Shown one piece after another: positions 31,705 to 40,862 of a DNA stretch of 64,000 bases. The notes under the pieces are model-generated. The model made no database searches, had not been told where the DNA came from, and worked only from the letters and a program-made list of their open reading frames with translations. Each line of letters starts with the position of its first letter. Position 1 is the stretch's first letter. The position numbers and the translations under genes are program-made. The stretch comes from Pseudomonadota bacterium. GTDB taxonomy: Bacteria > Pseudomonadota > Gammaproteobacteria > Steroidobacterales > Woeseiaceae. Location: the NCBI GenBank assembly GCA_022572185.1, contig JACZWL010000014.1, forward strand, positions 1-64,000, read 5' to 3'.

Positions 31705-32835
31705 CTATTTCGCCAGTCTTGCCGCGGGCAACAGGCTTTCGGTCAGTTCGTCGGTCCAGGAATCACCGGCTGCCAGTGCAAGTCGCAGGCCGATGAAATC
31801 AATCTCGCGTTCGCCGCCAGCAGGTTCGTTGAAAGCCCGAAACCCGGCACGCGCCTCGGTCATCATGTTCAGAGCCAGCCATGCCCGCGAGTTTTCCTTG
31901 TTGGCGTTCCAGGCGTTGAGTTTCGGTTTTCTGAGCTCCTCGAGCGTCTTTGTCAGGCAGTCCGGGAACATGTAAACGAATTTGGTACAAAGGGTGTCGA
32001 CAGCCTGGTCCAGCAGGCTCAGATCAACCGTGCCTTTAGCCAGCAATTCTTTTCCGGCTTTCAGTTCATCTGCCGTTTTCGATTCGCCGTGAATGATCCG
32101 GCCGTATTCGTCCAGGTATCGCGACGTTTCCACCAGAGGATTCGGTACAAACTCACCGTCAACCTTGAGGGCGGGAACAAGATCCGAAATGATTCCCAGG
32201 CGATAGGCCTTGTGCGCCGACCAGGGTTCGCAGAGTATCCCGGAGACCATGGCCTGTTCGCAGCCGATCATCAGCGGCAGAAAATCCGTGGCGCCCCCAA
32301 TTGGCGCCGATCCGTGTTTCGGGCCGGCCTGACCAAAGCGCGCCAGATCCTGGGCGATAGAGAAATCGCAGGCCATGCCGATCTCCTGCCCCCCACCGAC
32401 ACGCATGCCGTTAACACGGCAGACCACGGGTTTGTCGCAGGACAGGATTGCCGAGACCATGTCATTGAACAGTCTCATGTACTGGCGATATTCCTGTGGA
32501 TTGCCAGCATAGTATTCCGCGTACTCCTTGGTATTGCCGCCGGAGCAAAATGCCTTATCGCCCGTGCCAGTGAAAACAACGGCGACGACATCGCGCATGG
32601 CGCTCGCCTGGCGGAATGCCAGGATGACGCCTTTCACCATCTCGGTCGTGTAGGAGTTGTACTGTTTCGGATTATCGAGCGTAATCCATGCGTTATAGAG
32701 TCCGTCCAGAGCATGCCCGCCAAAGCATCGGGCCGGGCGTTTCTCGAGCTTCACTCCCGGGACGATCACCTCGCGGGCCAGGTCATAATCGACGAGTTTC
32801 CTGCCGTTTCCTGTTTTTGCGGCTTGAGCATTCAT
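31705..32835 (-). CDS. oah: 6-oxocyclohex-1-ene-1-carbonyl-CoA hydrolase
   Basis: A 376-residue crotonase-superfamily enzyme with YNAWITLDNPKQYNSYTTEMV, FTGTGDKAFCSGGNTKEYAEYY (CoA oxyanion hole) and CRVNGMRVGGGQEIGMACDFSIA. Length and the CSGGNTKEYAEYYAGNPQEYRQYMRLFNDM region fit Oah/BzdY rather than ordinary enoyl-CoA hydratase (~260). It hydrolytically opens the ring of 6-oxocyclohexene-carbonyl-CoA to 3-hydroxypimelyl-CoA, the last step of the Thauera-type pathway. It heads an operon with ferredoxin under a near-consensus promoter. Confidence 0.93.
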   Translation of the reverse strand: MNAQAAKTGNGRKLVDYDLAREVIVPGVKLEKRPARCFGGHALDGLYNAWITLDNPKQYNSYTTEMVKGVILAFRQASAMRDVVAVVFTGTGDKAFCSGGNTKEYAEYYAGNPQEYRQYMRLFNDMVSAILSCDKPVVCRVNGMRVGGGQEIGMACDFSIAQDLARFGQAGPKHGSAPIGGATDFLPLMIGCEQAMVSGILCEPWSAHKAYRLGIISDLVPALKVDGEFVPNPLVETSRYLDEYGRIIHGESKTADELKAGKELLAKGTVDLSLLDQAVDTLCTKFVYMFPDCLTKTLEELRKPKLNAWNANKENSRAWLALNMMTEARAGFRAFNEPAGGEREIDFIGLRLALAAGDSWTDELTESLLPAARLAK

Positions 32836-32915
32836 TTGTCCGGCCCTCCCAGAGTCCCCGTCGCACGAGCCTTGCCGGCAACGAGACTGTTGCAGTGCTT
32901 GCTTTTGATCGTATA

Positions 32916-32950
32916 ACGGTATTATAGTACCGTATTACCATTATAGTCAA
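32916..32950 (-). promoter_or_regulatory. oah promoter with ACGGTA-N6-TACCGT operator
   Basis: On the minus strand TTGACT (complement of 32945-32950) and a perfect TATAAT (complement of 32921-32926) are 18 bases apart. The inverted repeat ACGGTA (32916-32921) and TACCGT (32928-32933) covers the -10, a repressor position. The TAATGGTA-N4-GGTAC string shared with the bcrC promoter lies in the spacer. The plus-strand korA promoter must be in the same 140-base gap, but no clear -10/-35 pair was found for it. Confidence 0.65.
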
Positions 32951-32975
32951 TGAAGGGCCACACCGGGGGTCGGGA

Positions 32976-34724
32976 ATGTCAGATCAGGCCGGCAACAAGG
33001 ACTCGATTTCCATCGCCCTCGTTGGCAAGGGCGGTGCCGGTGTAATTACCGCTGGCCAAATACTGCTGACTGCCGCCGCGCGCTGCGGACGGTACGGCCT
33101 GATGATTCCTGCGGTCGGACCGCAAATACGCGGTGGCGAGTCAGCGGCGTTGCTGCGGCTTGGCAAGTCTCCGATCAATTGTCTCGATGACCGTTTCGAT
33201 GTGTTGGTTGGCATCAACTGGCAACATGCGGAGCGTTTTCGCTCTGATATTCCACTTGATGCCGACAGCATCATCGTGACTGATCCGTCCGGCGGGGCTG
33301 TGCCGGATTTTATCGCCGACCTGGGCGCGGACATTCAGGAACTGGAGATGCAAGCTCTGGCCGAAACCGTCAGTGGCGGGCGTCCGAGCATGGTTGCGCT
33401 CGGCTATGTAGCGAGACTTGCCGGTATTACAGATTCCGCTGTGCTGCAGGCGATCGAAAAAACACTCGGTCGAAAGGGCCGCGATGTGCTTAGCGTCAGT
33501 AATGAGTGCGTGCGCCTCGGGTATGGCCGGGCCGCTTTGCTAAACGAGGCTGAGCCCGAAGCGGCAGGTGGCGCGACAGGCGATGCAAGCAATAGCCGTT
33601 GGTTGATAAGCGGTAACCACGCTGCCGGACTTGGCGCATTGCGGGGCGGCATCCGGTTTGCGGCTGCGTATCCCATTACACCGGCCACCGAGATCCTCGA
33701 GTGGCTCGCGCCAAGGCTGAGTGACGCGGGCGGCACGCTGTTGCAGGCGGAAGATGAGCTTGCCTCCATAAACATGGCAATAGGCGCGTCATACGGTGGC
33801 ATACCGTCCCTGACTGCTACTTCGGGCCCGGGCTTGTCGTTGATGATCGAGGGTCTCGGCCTCGCTGTCGGCGCCGAGATTCCGGTCGTTGTCATCAATG
33901 TCATGCGCGGAGGTCCGTCGACCGGTATCCCGACCAAACCCGAACAATCGGATTTCGATGCCGCTGTATACGGCCTGCACGGGGATGCACCACATCTCGT
34001 TGTCGCAGCAAATTCGGTAACGGACTGTGTGTACACGACACAATGGGCCGTGCATCTCGCAGAAGCCACACAAGCGCCGATCATCGTACTGTCGGATCAG
34101 TTCATCGGTCAGGCAAGTGCTGTGGTTGATCCGATACCGGCTATCAATTTCCTTGCCAAAAGAAAACTTGCCGAGATCATGAATGAGGATTTCGAGCGCT
34201 ATGCCATAACGGCCGACGGAATTTCTCCGATGCCGCTGCCGGGTATGCCGGGCGGTCAGTATACGGCGGACGGTCTCGAGCACAGCGCGAAGGCTAAGCC
34301 GTCCGGGCTGGCCGATGATCATGTTGCGCAGCTCGATAAACGAGCGAGAAAAATCGCCGAATTTGACTACGGCCAGCATTGGGCGGAGATCCAGGGCGAC
34401 GGCGAACTGGCAGTCCTCACGTGGGGTTCAACGACGAGTACGGTAAGAGAAGCCATTGGCAGATTGCCTGCCGAACTGAGCGCAAACCTGAAGTTGATCT
34501 CCCTGCGACTGCTGCTACCGGCACAGCCGCGCAAAATGGCGGACGCCCTCGGGGGGGTCGAGCGCCTCATGGTCATCGAGCAGAATCACAGCGGTCAGCT
34601 CTACCGTTTCCTGCGTGCCTGGTATGACCTGCCGGCGGACGTGGAATCACTGCATCGACCGGGACCTTCGGTTTTTCGCCCCGGCGAGATCGCCGCGGCG
34701 CTGCGCGACTGGGCCCATCAATGA
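32976..34724 (+). CDS. korA: 2-oxoacid:ferredoxin oxidoreductase, fused gamma-alpha subunit
   Basis: A 582-residue protein: a gamma domain (about 1-190, with GKGGAGVITAGQILLTAAARCGRYGLMIPAVGPQIRGGESAALLR) fused to an alpha domain (from about 208, GNHAAGLGALRGGIRFAAAYPITPATEILEWLA; RGGPSTGIPTKPEQSD). In Thauera the equivalent KorAB regenerates reduced ferredoxin for benzoyl-CoA reductase by oxidising 2-oxoglutarate. It is the first gene of a plus-strand operon, kor-kor-rubrerythrin-dch-had-GNAT, with overlapping stop/start codons. A second, distinct KorA is encoded at 59257-61155. Confidence 0.9.
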   Translation: MSDQAGNKDSISIALVGKGGAGVITAGQILLTAAARCGRYGLMIPAVGPQIRGGESAALLRLGKSPINCLDDRFDVLVGINWQHAERFRSDIPLDADSIIVTDPSGGAVPDFIADLGADIQELEMQALAETVSGGRPSMVALGYVARLAGITDSAVLQAIEKTLGRKGRDVLSVSNECVRLGYGRAALLNEAEPEAAGGATGDASNSRWLISGNHAAGLGALRGGIRFAAAYPITPATEILEWLAPRLSDAGGTLLQAEDELASINMAIGASYGGIPSLTATSGPGLSLMIEGLGLAVGAEIPVVVINVMRGGPSTGIPTKPEQSDFDAAVYGLHGDAPHLVVAANSVTDCVYTTQWAVHLAEATQAPIIVLSDQFIGQASAVVDPIPAINFLAKRKLAEIMNEDFERYAITADGISPMPLPGMPGGQYTADGLEHSAKAKPSGLADDHVAQLDKRARKIAEFDYGQHWAEIQGDGELAVLTWGSTTSTVREAIGRLPAELSANLKLISLRLLLPAQPRKMADALGGVERLMVIEQNHSGQLYRFLRAWYDLPADVESLHRPGPSVFRPGEIAAALRDWAHQ

Positions 34725-35554
34725 GTGCGCGAGTCCCCAGCAAGCTCAAGGCAAGCGACTACAAGTCGGACACCCGCCCTGTCTGGTGCCCGGGTTGCGG
34801 CGACTTTCATGTGCTTCACAGCCTGACCAGGGCGGTTGCACAAATTGCCTTGCGGCCGGAGGAAATCGCCGTGATTTCAGGCATCGGCTGTTCTTCGCGA
34901 ATCCCGGCTTATCTGAACTGCTACGGGTTTCACGGGCTGCACGGTCGTGCGCTGCCGCTGGCCACCGGCGTCAAAGTAGCTCGTCCGGATCTGACGGTTA
35001 TCTGCGCCGGCGGCGATGGCGACGGATTCTCGATCGGCGGCAACCACTTGCTACACGCTTGCAGACGCAACATCGATATTACTTATATCGTCATGGATAA
35101 CGAGGTTTACGGCATGACCAAGGGTCAGCCCTCGCCCACCACGGCGCCTGACTGGGACAGCAAGATCGCGCCCGGCGGCCCGGGCATTTCACCTTTCTAC
35201 CCACTGGTGATCGCACTCGCATCCGGGGCGAATTTCGTCGCCCGCGCATTCTCCGGAGATCCGAATGGCACGGCACAGATCCTGGTCGATGCGATCGAGC
35301 ACCCCGGCTTTTCATTCGTGCAAATATTAAGCCCCTGTGTAACTTTTCGACCGGACCAAAGGGAATGGAAGAAACAGGTTCATCCCGCACCCGTGACACC
35401 AACGTCAGACGCGGCCCAGGCAGCAAGACGGGTTATGACCGATGACGGCTTCAACATCGGCGTCTTGTACAAAGGCTCGCGCGAACCGTACCGGCAGACC
35501 GTCGGACAGGAGATCAGGTTTGATCGCAACATCGATGAGGAGTTTCTGATTTGA
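34721..35554 (+). CDS. korB: 2-oxoacid:ferredoxin oxidoreductase, beta subunit
   Basis: A 277-residue ThDP-binding subunit. CPGCGDFHVLHSL and GIGCSSRIPAYLNCYGFH provide cluster cysteines, GGDGDGFSIGGNHLLHACRRN is the ThDP/Mg motif, and MDNEVYGMTKGQPSPTT follows. It pairs with the upstream alpha-gamma subunit (ATGA overlap). It transfers electrons from 2-oxoacid oxidation through its cluster to ferredoxin. It is shorter than the second KorB (328 residues). Confidence 0.92.
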   Translation: MSARVPSKLKASDYKSDTRPVWCPGCGDFHVLHSLTRAVAQIALRPEEIAVISGIGCSSRIPAYLNCYGFHGLHGRALPLATGVKVARPDLTVICAGGDGDGFSIGGNHLLHACRRNIDITYIVMDNEVYGMTKGQPSPTTAPDWDSKIAPGGPGISPFYPLVIALASGANFVARAFSGDPNGTAQILVDAIEHPGFSFVQILSPCVTFRPDQREWKKQVHPAPVTPTSDAAQAARRVMTDDGFNIGVLYKGSREPYRQTVGQEIRFDRNIDEEFLI

Positions 35555-36084
35555 GCAGAGCCCCCGATACTTTCTCACAGTCTTTTTTCATGGCAGAGCT
35601 TCTGGTCCATGCGCTGGTCATCGAGCTGGAAGCGGTACAGAGCTACAAGGATCTCGCTGTACAGATGCAACAGTGCGGCAACGATGAGGTCGCAGAACTG
35701 TTCGAAAAAATGTCGGAGCTGGAGGCCGGGCACGCAGCGAAAATACGGGAGAAAGCCGGCGATATCGAACTCCCGGATCTGGCGCCATGGGAGTATCGCT
35801 GGCCCGATCTCGAGCCTCCGGAGAACATCGACCTTGCCGGCATTCACTATCTTATGACGCCGCATCATGCGCTCAAGCTTGCGCTTGAAAATGAAATGCA
35901 TGCGATGGCGTTCTTCGAAGCCGCGGCGAATGACTGCACGGACGAACGCATACGCTCGCTGGCAATCGAGTTCGCCGGCGACGAACGCCAGCATGTCGCC
36001 TGGATGGAGGACTGGCTGGCCAAATACCCTGAGCCGGATGCCGACTGGGACTATGACCCCGATCCGCCGGCGGCAATCGATTAG
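35551..36084 (+). CDS. Rubrerythrin-like ferritin-superfamily diiron protein
   Basis: A 177-residue four-helix protein with diiron ligands: Glu in LVIELEAVQSY, ELEAGHA (E-x2-H), LALENEMHAMAFFE and GDERQHVAWM (E-x2-H). No rubredoxin-type CxxC is present, so this is an erythrin domain alone. Such proteins reduce peroxide or bind O2. A TTG start overlapping the korB stop has GAGGAG about 9 bases upstream; ATG 35590 is the alternative. Its place between korB and dch suggests it protects the ferredoxin and Bcr enzymes from oxygen or peroxide. Confidence 0.83.
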   Translation: MSRAPDTFSQSFFMAELLVHALVIELEAVQSYKDLAVQMQQCGNDEVAELFEKMSELEAGHAAKIREKAGDIELPDLAPWEYRWPDLEPPENIDLAGIHYLMTPHHALKLALENEMHAMAFFEAAANDCTDERIRSLAIEFAGDERQHVAWMEDWLAKYPEPDADWDYDPDPPAAID

Positions 36085-36113
36085 CCCGGAAACTGCAGCA
36101 AGAGGAAATTCAC

Positions 36114-36902
36114 ATGACAGACGGCCCCCTGAAATCCTGGCTTGAGCGCGATAAGCAAGTCCTGCGATTGCAACTGGCGCAGCCAAAGGCAAACATCATC
36201 GACGCCGCAATGATCGATGCTCTGACGACCGCGCTCGCGAAACATGTTGCCAATTCACGCCTGATGGCGGTCGTGCTGGACGCCGAGGGTCCGAATTTCA
36301 GCTTCGGCGCCAGCGTCGAGGAACATCTGCCCGGGCAGTGCGCCGGAATGGTAAGAAAACTGCATGCACTGATCACGCAGATGATCGTATACCCGGTCCC
36401 GATCGTCGCCGCCGTGCACGGTCAGTGTCTCGGCGGAGGGCTGGAAGTCGCCTGCGCCGCCAATCTCATCATCGCCGCCCCGGATACCAGGCTTGGCCAG
36501 CCCGAGATTTCGCTCGCGGTCTTCGCGCCTGCAGCCTCCTGCCTGTTGCCGGAGCGCATCGGGCAGTCACAGGCGGAAATGCTGCTGCTGTCTGGTCAGA
36601 GCGTCGATGCGGACAAGGCCAGACAAATAGGCCTGGTCGACGAGGTCAGCGATGAGCCCGCGCAAGCAGCGCTGGCATGGATCGACGCAAACATTATTGG
36701 CAAGAGCGCGAGTTCACTGCGGATCGCAGTGACTGCTGCACGCCATGATTACATTGCACGGGTCAAGGAAAAACTTCAGGCCGTCGAGGCAATGTATCTC
36801 GATGAACTCATGAAAACCAACGACGCGGTCGAAGGTCTCAATGCGTTTCTCGAGAAGCGCAAGCCTGTCTGGGATAATACTGTGCCGGGAGCTGATCAAT
36901 GA
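36114..36902 (+). CDS. dch: Cyclohexa-1,5-diene-1-carbonyl-CoA hydratase
   Basis: A 262-residue crotonase-fold enzyme with [19 protein letters not shown], the Dch-type signature in place of the usual oxyanion block, and [23 protein letters not shown]. It adds water to the dienoyl-CoA made by benzoyl-CoA reductase, giving 6-hydroxycyclohex-1-ene-1-carbonyl-CoA. GAGG precedes the ATG, and the had start overlaps its stop by ATGA. Its neighbours (had, oah, bcr) make the assignment firm. Confidence 0.92.
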   Translation: MTDGPLKSWLERDKQVLRLQLAQPKANIIDAAMIDALTTALAKHVANSRLMAVVLDAEGPNFSFGASVEEHLPGQCAGMVRKLHALITQMIVYPVPIVAAVHGQCLGGGLEVACAANLIIAAPDTRLGQPEISLAVFAPAASCLLPERIGQSQAEMLLLSGQSVDADKARQIGLVDEVSDEPAQAALAWIDANIIGKSASSLRIAVTAARHDYIARVKEKLQAVEAMYLDELMKTNDAVEGLNAFLEKRKPVWDNTVPGADQ

Positions 36903-37966
36903 ATGCGTACCGCTGGGTGATGGAGGAACCGGGCAAGCCGTTATCCAGGGTGAGATTCGAGCCCGATGAGCCTGACACGAACGAGGTTGTGGTTGCGATT
37001 GCCGGTTGCGGCGTCTGTCACACCGACCTCGGCTTCTATTATGACGGTATCAGGACGAAGCACCCGTTACCGCTGACCCTGGGTCACGAAATCAGCGGAC
37101 GCGTAATCAGCACCGGCCGTGACGGCGCGCAGTGGCAAGACAAATCGGTCGTCATCCCGGCCGTCATCCCCTGTGGTTCCTGTGATCTTTGCGATCGCGG
37201 CCGCGGCACCATCTGCAGAAACCAGAAGTCACCGGGCATCGATATGCACGGCGGCTTCGCAACGCATATCACCGTGCCATCGGCAGGGCTCTGTGAGATC
37301 GACACGGCGCGACTGGCCGAAATCGATATGGAACTGGCAGACGCGAGCGTCGTCGCTGACGCGCTGACGACTCCGTATCAGGCAGTCGTGCAGGCAGAAG
37401 TAGAACCGGGAGACCTGGCTGTTGTCATCGGCGTCGGCGGTGTTGGCGGCTACGCCGTACAACTTGCGCATGCCAAAGGGGCGACCGTAGTCGCAGTCGA
37501 CGTTGATCAGGGAAAGCTTGATCGGCTCAAGGACTTCGGCGCGAGCATGGTGATCAATGCGCGTGAAGTACAGGGAAGGGATCTAAGAGACGCGGTCCGG
37601 CAATTCGCGAAAGATCAGGACTTGCGACAGACGGAGTGGAAGATCTTCGAGTGCTCAGGCACCGCGGCCGGTCAGGCGAGCGCTTTTGGCCTGCTGACCT
37701 ACGGAGCATGCCTGTCCGTCGTGGGCTTCACGATGGAGAAACTCGAGGTCCGCTTATCCAAGCTGATGGCGTTTCATGCTCGCGCCCTGGGCAACTGGGG
37801 TTGCTTGCCGGAATACTATCCCGACGCACTCGAATTGGTGCTGACCGGCAAAGTATCCATGCTGCCGTTCATCGAGCGGCACCCCCTGTCCGAGATCAAC
37901 GAGATATTTGCCAGGGCGCATGACGGCAAGCTGGCCGGGCGCGCCATCCTCGTGCCGGATGAATAG
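36899..37966 (+). CDS. had: 6-hydroxycyclohex-1-ene-1-carbonyl-CoA dehydrogenase
   Basis: A 355-residue zinc alcohol dehydrogenase. [15 protein letters not shown] and [11 protein letters not shown] give catalytic zinc ligands, [17 protein letters not shown] the structural zinc cysteines, and [20 protein letters not shown] the NAD site. In the pathway it oxidises the 6-hydroxy group to the 6-oxo compound that Oah hydrolyses. It follows dch with a 4-base overlap. A GNAT gene overlaps its 3' end. Confidence 0.93.
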   Translation: MNAYRWVMEEPGKPLSRVRFEPDEPDTNEVVVAIAGCGVCHTDLGFYYDGIRTKHPLPLTLGHEISGRVISTGRDGAQWQDKSVVIPAVIPCGSCDLCDRGRGTICRNQKSPGIDMHGGFATHITVPSAGLCEIDTARLAEIDMELADASVVADALTTPYQAVVQAEVEPGDLAVVIGVGGVGGYAVQLAHAKGATVVAVDVDQGKLDRLKDFGASMVINAREVQGRDLRDAVRQFAKDQDLRQTEWKIFECSGTAAGQASAFGLLTYGACLSVVGFTMEKLEVRLSKLMAFHARALGNWGCLPEYYPDALELVLTGKVSMLPFIERHPLSEINEIFARAHDGKLAGRAILVPDE

Positions 37967-38972
37967 TTTGAAGCGCTCAATGGAAAACTTTCAGGCCCGT
38001 CCGCTGATCGCAGGCGATCTGGAGCGGGTGATTGAAATCGACTGCGAATATACCGGTCGCCGCCGGGATGGCTTTTACCGGAAACGACTGGAAGCCGCCC
38101 TGGCTGAGCCGCGAAATTTTGTTTACCTGGGGTGTGAAAGTAACGCTGTGCTGCAGGGTTTTCTGCTGGCGCGTCTGCAGGAAGGCGAATACGGTACGGA
38201 GGAACCTTCAGCATCGCTGGATGCGATCGGCGTCGATCCCGGTGCAGCCACAAGAGGCATGGGCCGGTCACTCCTGGCGGCGCTCGACGCGATCCTGCAG
38301 CACAAAGGCATCTGTGCGATTCATACCCAGGCCGACTGGCGTAACTTGTCGATGCTGCGGTTCTTCGCGGGCACCGGATTTTCGCTAGCGCCAAGGCACA
38401 TCCTGGAGAGGGCCGCTGATTATCTTGACGATTTGCAATTTGTCGATGATCTGATCGAGGAAGCCGGCAGGCTGGGTGACGCAAACGACTATAGCGATGC
38501 CGAAAGCGATCATCGTGGCGCACTGGCGCGAGACATCATACCGTGTCGTTCAATGCGTGATTCTGACTTAGCGGCAATCGTAAAAATCGACCGCAAGATC
38601 TCGGGCAGAAAACATCAGGCCTACTTCGAGCAAAAACTGGCGGAAGCGCTTGACGAATCCGGACTCCGGGTGTCTCTCGTTGCCGAGCAGGACGACCATG
38701 TCGTCGGTTTCGTCATGGCCAGAGTGGACTTCGGAGAATTCGACCGCATTGAGCCGGCCGCAGTGCTGGACAGTATTGCGGTAGACCCCGGCTACACGCA
38801 CCATCTGGTCGGTACCGCATTGTTGTCTCAATTGCTGGCGAATCTTTCAGCGCTGCAAATAGAAGTTATTCGCTCGGAGACCGACGCAGCGCACTTCGAT
38901 GTCCTTAAGTTTCTACAGCGCAATGGATTTGCTATCTCCCAGCGTCTCGCTTTCGTCCGCGAGGTCAACTAA
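37959..38972 (+). CDS. Tandem double GNAT-domain acetyltransferase
   Basis: A 337-residue protein of two homologous GNAT domains: the first about 10-160 ([38 protein letters not shown]), the second about 190-337 ([61 protein letters not shown]). The second acetyl-CoA loop is degenerate (no Q/R-x-x-G-x-G/A pattern), so it may be noncatalytic. It ends the kor-dch-had operon. With the single GNAT at 30479 it makes three GNAT domains in one benzoyl-CoA cluster. The start could also be ATG 37980. Confidence 0.8.
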   Translation: MNSLKRSMENFQARPLIAGDLERVIEIDCEYTGRRRDGFYRKRLEAALAEPRNFVYLGCESNAVLQGFLLARLQEGEYGTEEPSASLDAIGVDPGAATRGMGRSLLAALDAILQHKGICAIHTQADWRNLSMLRFFAGTGFSLAPRHILERAADYLDDLQFVDDLIEEAGRLGDANDYSDAESDHRGALARDIIPCRSMRDSDLAAIVKIDRKISGRKHQAYFEQKLAEALDESGLRVSLVAEQDDHVVGFVMARVDFGEFDRIEPAAVLDSIAVDPGYTHHLVGTALLSQLLANLSALQIEVIRSETDAAHFDVLKFLQRNGFAISQRLAFVREVN

Positions 38973-39765
38973 GACCCATTTTCGAGATGCCACCGTAGAT
39001 AATTGCACCGCGCTCTGCTGGAATGGTCGTACCGTTGATCCATTCATAGCTTGGATCAAGCAATAACCTAGCGATCTTTGCGATGTCCTCAGCGCTTGAG
39101 GCACCGATAGCCCGCATGCGCTCCGCAGACTCTTCGCCGAAAGCCTTAAGAAAATCGTCCAGTATCGGCGTGGTGACAGCTCCGGGCGCAACCGCGTTCA
39201 TGCGCACTCCGGTCTCTTTCCAGATTGGATATGCTGTGGCAGTCCACACGATCAGCAGTTGCTTGCTGAGCGGGTAAGCTGCCTGGTTGCCGATACCATC
39301 ATTGTGAATCTGATGCCGGCTGACGAATTCATCGATTGAATCCCAGTCGTCGATCGCGAGCGCTTCCCGGAGCAGGGGAATATTTTGCGGCCATCCCAAC
39401 CCTGCCCCTGATGACATGTTGACGATCGCACCTCCTTGCGAAATTTTTCCCAGCAATTTCCGCGTAAACGCGCGTAATCCGTAGAAATTGGTCTTTAGCA
39501 CCATAGCCGGTGGAGATTTCGAACTCGGCGCCACACCGGCAATATTCATCAGACCGTCAAGTCCGTCGGGAAGCCTGGCTACAGCCGCGTCGATCGACGC
39601 AGGATCACTCTGGTCCATCGACACAAATTGATCGACACTTCCGGCGGCAGGTTCCGTAATGTCGATGCCGATAACGGTTTCCCCGTCCTCCCTGAGTAGC
39701 CTCGCGGCGGCCGCTCCAATGCCGGATGCTGCACCGGTTACAACAATTACTCTCGAATTTGTCAT
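38965..39765 (-). CDS. Short-chain dehydrogenase/reductase
   Basis: A 266-residue classical SDR: VVTGAASGIGAAAARLL (NAD(P) loop), NIAGVAPS, SSGAGLG with catalytic Ser, and AAYPLSK with catalytic Tyr and Lys. The overall pattern resembles 3-alpha-hydroxysteroid dehydrogenase/carbonyl reductase. It is convergent with the double GNAT, overlapping 8 bases. It lies downstream of an aldehyde dehydrogenase and an esterase on the same strand. The substrate is unknown; an aromatic or alicyclic alcohol is a fair guess. Confidence 0.85.
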   Translation of the reverse strand: MTNSRVIVVTGAASGIGAAAARLLREDGETVIGIDITEPAAGSVDQFVSMDQSDPASIDAAVARLPDGLDGLMNIAGVAPSSKSPPAMVLKTNFYGLRAFTRKLLGKISQGGAIVNMSSGAGLGWPQNIPLLREALAIDDWDSIDEFVSRHQIHNDGIGNQAAYPLSKQLLIVWTATAYPIWKETGVRMNAVAPGAVTTPILDDFLKAFGEESAERMRAIGASSAEDIAKIARLLLDPSYEWINGTTIPAERGAIIYGGISKMGLS

Positions 39766-39807
39766 TACTTCCTCCGCTGCCGGACGATGAGCGCGATTCC
39801 GGTGATT

Positions 39808-40758
39808 TTATTCAGCTCGTGCGTCGCCGGACATTCCGCTGGCGAAAACACTCTGATAAAACTGGAAAAAATCGCCCTCCCAATTCTGCATCAGGATCTC
39901 CAGATCATGCGGGCTGTTCGGCACGACACCCCATTCGTGTTCAATGCCGAGCTTATCGAGCAGCGTATGATAATTTCTGTTCCACTCGAGCAGGCCGTCA
40001 TCGGCCCCCACGAATATCCGAATCTTGATTTTGCCGCGGACCTCGTTGGCGTCTCTTTCGATAATTTTCCAGGGTGAACGCTCCGCTGCATATTCGGTGT
40101 CGCCGGCAAACACGTTGTCGAAGATGGCACGGCGGCGTTCGCGAAAAGTCTCAGGCGTGTGCAGCGCGCCAGCCAGGACGGACACGGATGAGAACAAGTG
40201 CCTGTACTTTATTCCCAGGTAGGCCGAGCCGTAACCGCCCATGGAGAATCCTTCGATAGCCCGGCCGCGCCGATCTGCGATGGTGCGATAGTTGGCATCG
40301 ACGTGGGGAATCAACTCCTCGATGATCAGCGTTTCCATTGGCAAACGACCGTCTTTCGAGTTGGTCCACATGCTCAGGCCGGTCGGATCCAGGCAACTGA
40401 CGACGATCATTTTCGGGGCTTTTGCTGCGTGAATGGCTGCATCCAGGCGCTGCACGATCGGGGTGGCGCTGTACGGGCGACCATACGCGCCATGCAGCCA
40501 GTACACGACAGGGTAGCGCTCGTTGCCCGTTTCGTAACCGGGCGGCAAGTAGATATAAAAACTGACATCGGCGCCAACTGCAGCGCTCTCGAATTGCTCT
40601 ATCCGCCAGATATCCGTCCATGAACCGATTTCCCACTTCAGGTCCATGACCAGCTCCGGGTCATGCACGGTCTCTTCGCCGAGTACCGGCGGCGTCACAC
40701 AAAACATCAGGGACGTAAGCATTCCGGATACCAATAGCAATCTAATCAACACAATCAC
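39808..40758 (-). CDS. Secreted alpha/beta-hydrolase esterase
   Basis: A 316-residue hydrolase with an N-terminal signal peptide (about 1-27, ending VLG). VVYWLHGAYG provides the oxyanion region and GFSMGGYGSAYLGIKY the nucleophile elbow (Ser); the Asp (VGADDGL) and His (SPHDLEI) follow in order. It resembles the esterase D/mycolyltransferase/feruloyl-esterase group. Export suggests that it releases aromatic acids or other esters outside the cytoplasm. The substrate is not readable. A REP hairpin separates it from the upstream aldehyde dehydrogenase. Confidence 0.85.
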   Translation of the reverse strand: MIVLIRLLLVSGMLTSLMFCVTPPVLGEETVHDPELVMDLKWEIGSWTDIWRIEQFESAAVGADVSFYIYLPPGYETGNERYPVVYWLHGAYGRPYSATPIVQRLDAAIHAAKAPKMIVVSCLDPTGLSMWTNSKDGRLPMETLIIEELIPHVDANYRTIADRRGRAIEGFSMGGYGSAYLGIKYRHLFSSVSVLAGALHTPETFRERRRAIFDNVFAGDTEYAAERSPWKIIERDANEVRGKIKIRIFVGADDGLLEWNRNYHTLLDKLGIEHEWGVVPNSPHDLEILMQNWEGDFFQFYQSVFASGMSGDARAE

Positions 40759-40798
40759 CGCTGCCGGGCAACAGCCGATTATTGCCCGATTATCCGTT

Positions 40799-40852
40799 CG
40801 CGGCTAAAGCCGCTCCTGCGAAAAAAGAATTGCAGGAGCGGCTTTAGCCGCG
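40799..40852. repeat. REP hairpin, 21-bp perfect inverted repeat
   Basis: The arms at 40799-40819 and 40832-40852 are perfect reverse complements of the GCGGCTTTAGCCGC class, separated by a 12-base A-rich loop. It lies between the ALDH and esterase genes and is a full REP pair, probably affecting transcript ends. It is closely related to the arrays at 24807 and 49328. Confidence 0.88.
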
Positions 40853-40862
40853 AACATTCACG

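Noticed and set aside
31663-32916. 417-residue plus-strand frame opposite oah
   Set aside because: Antisense to a confidently identified Oah and spans its promoter.
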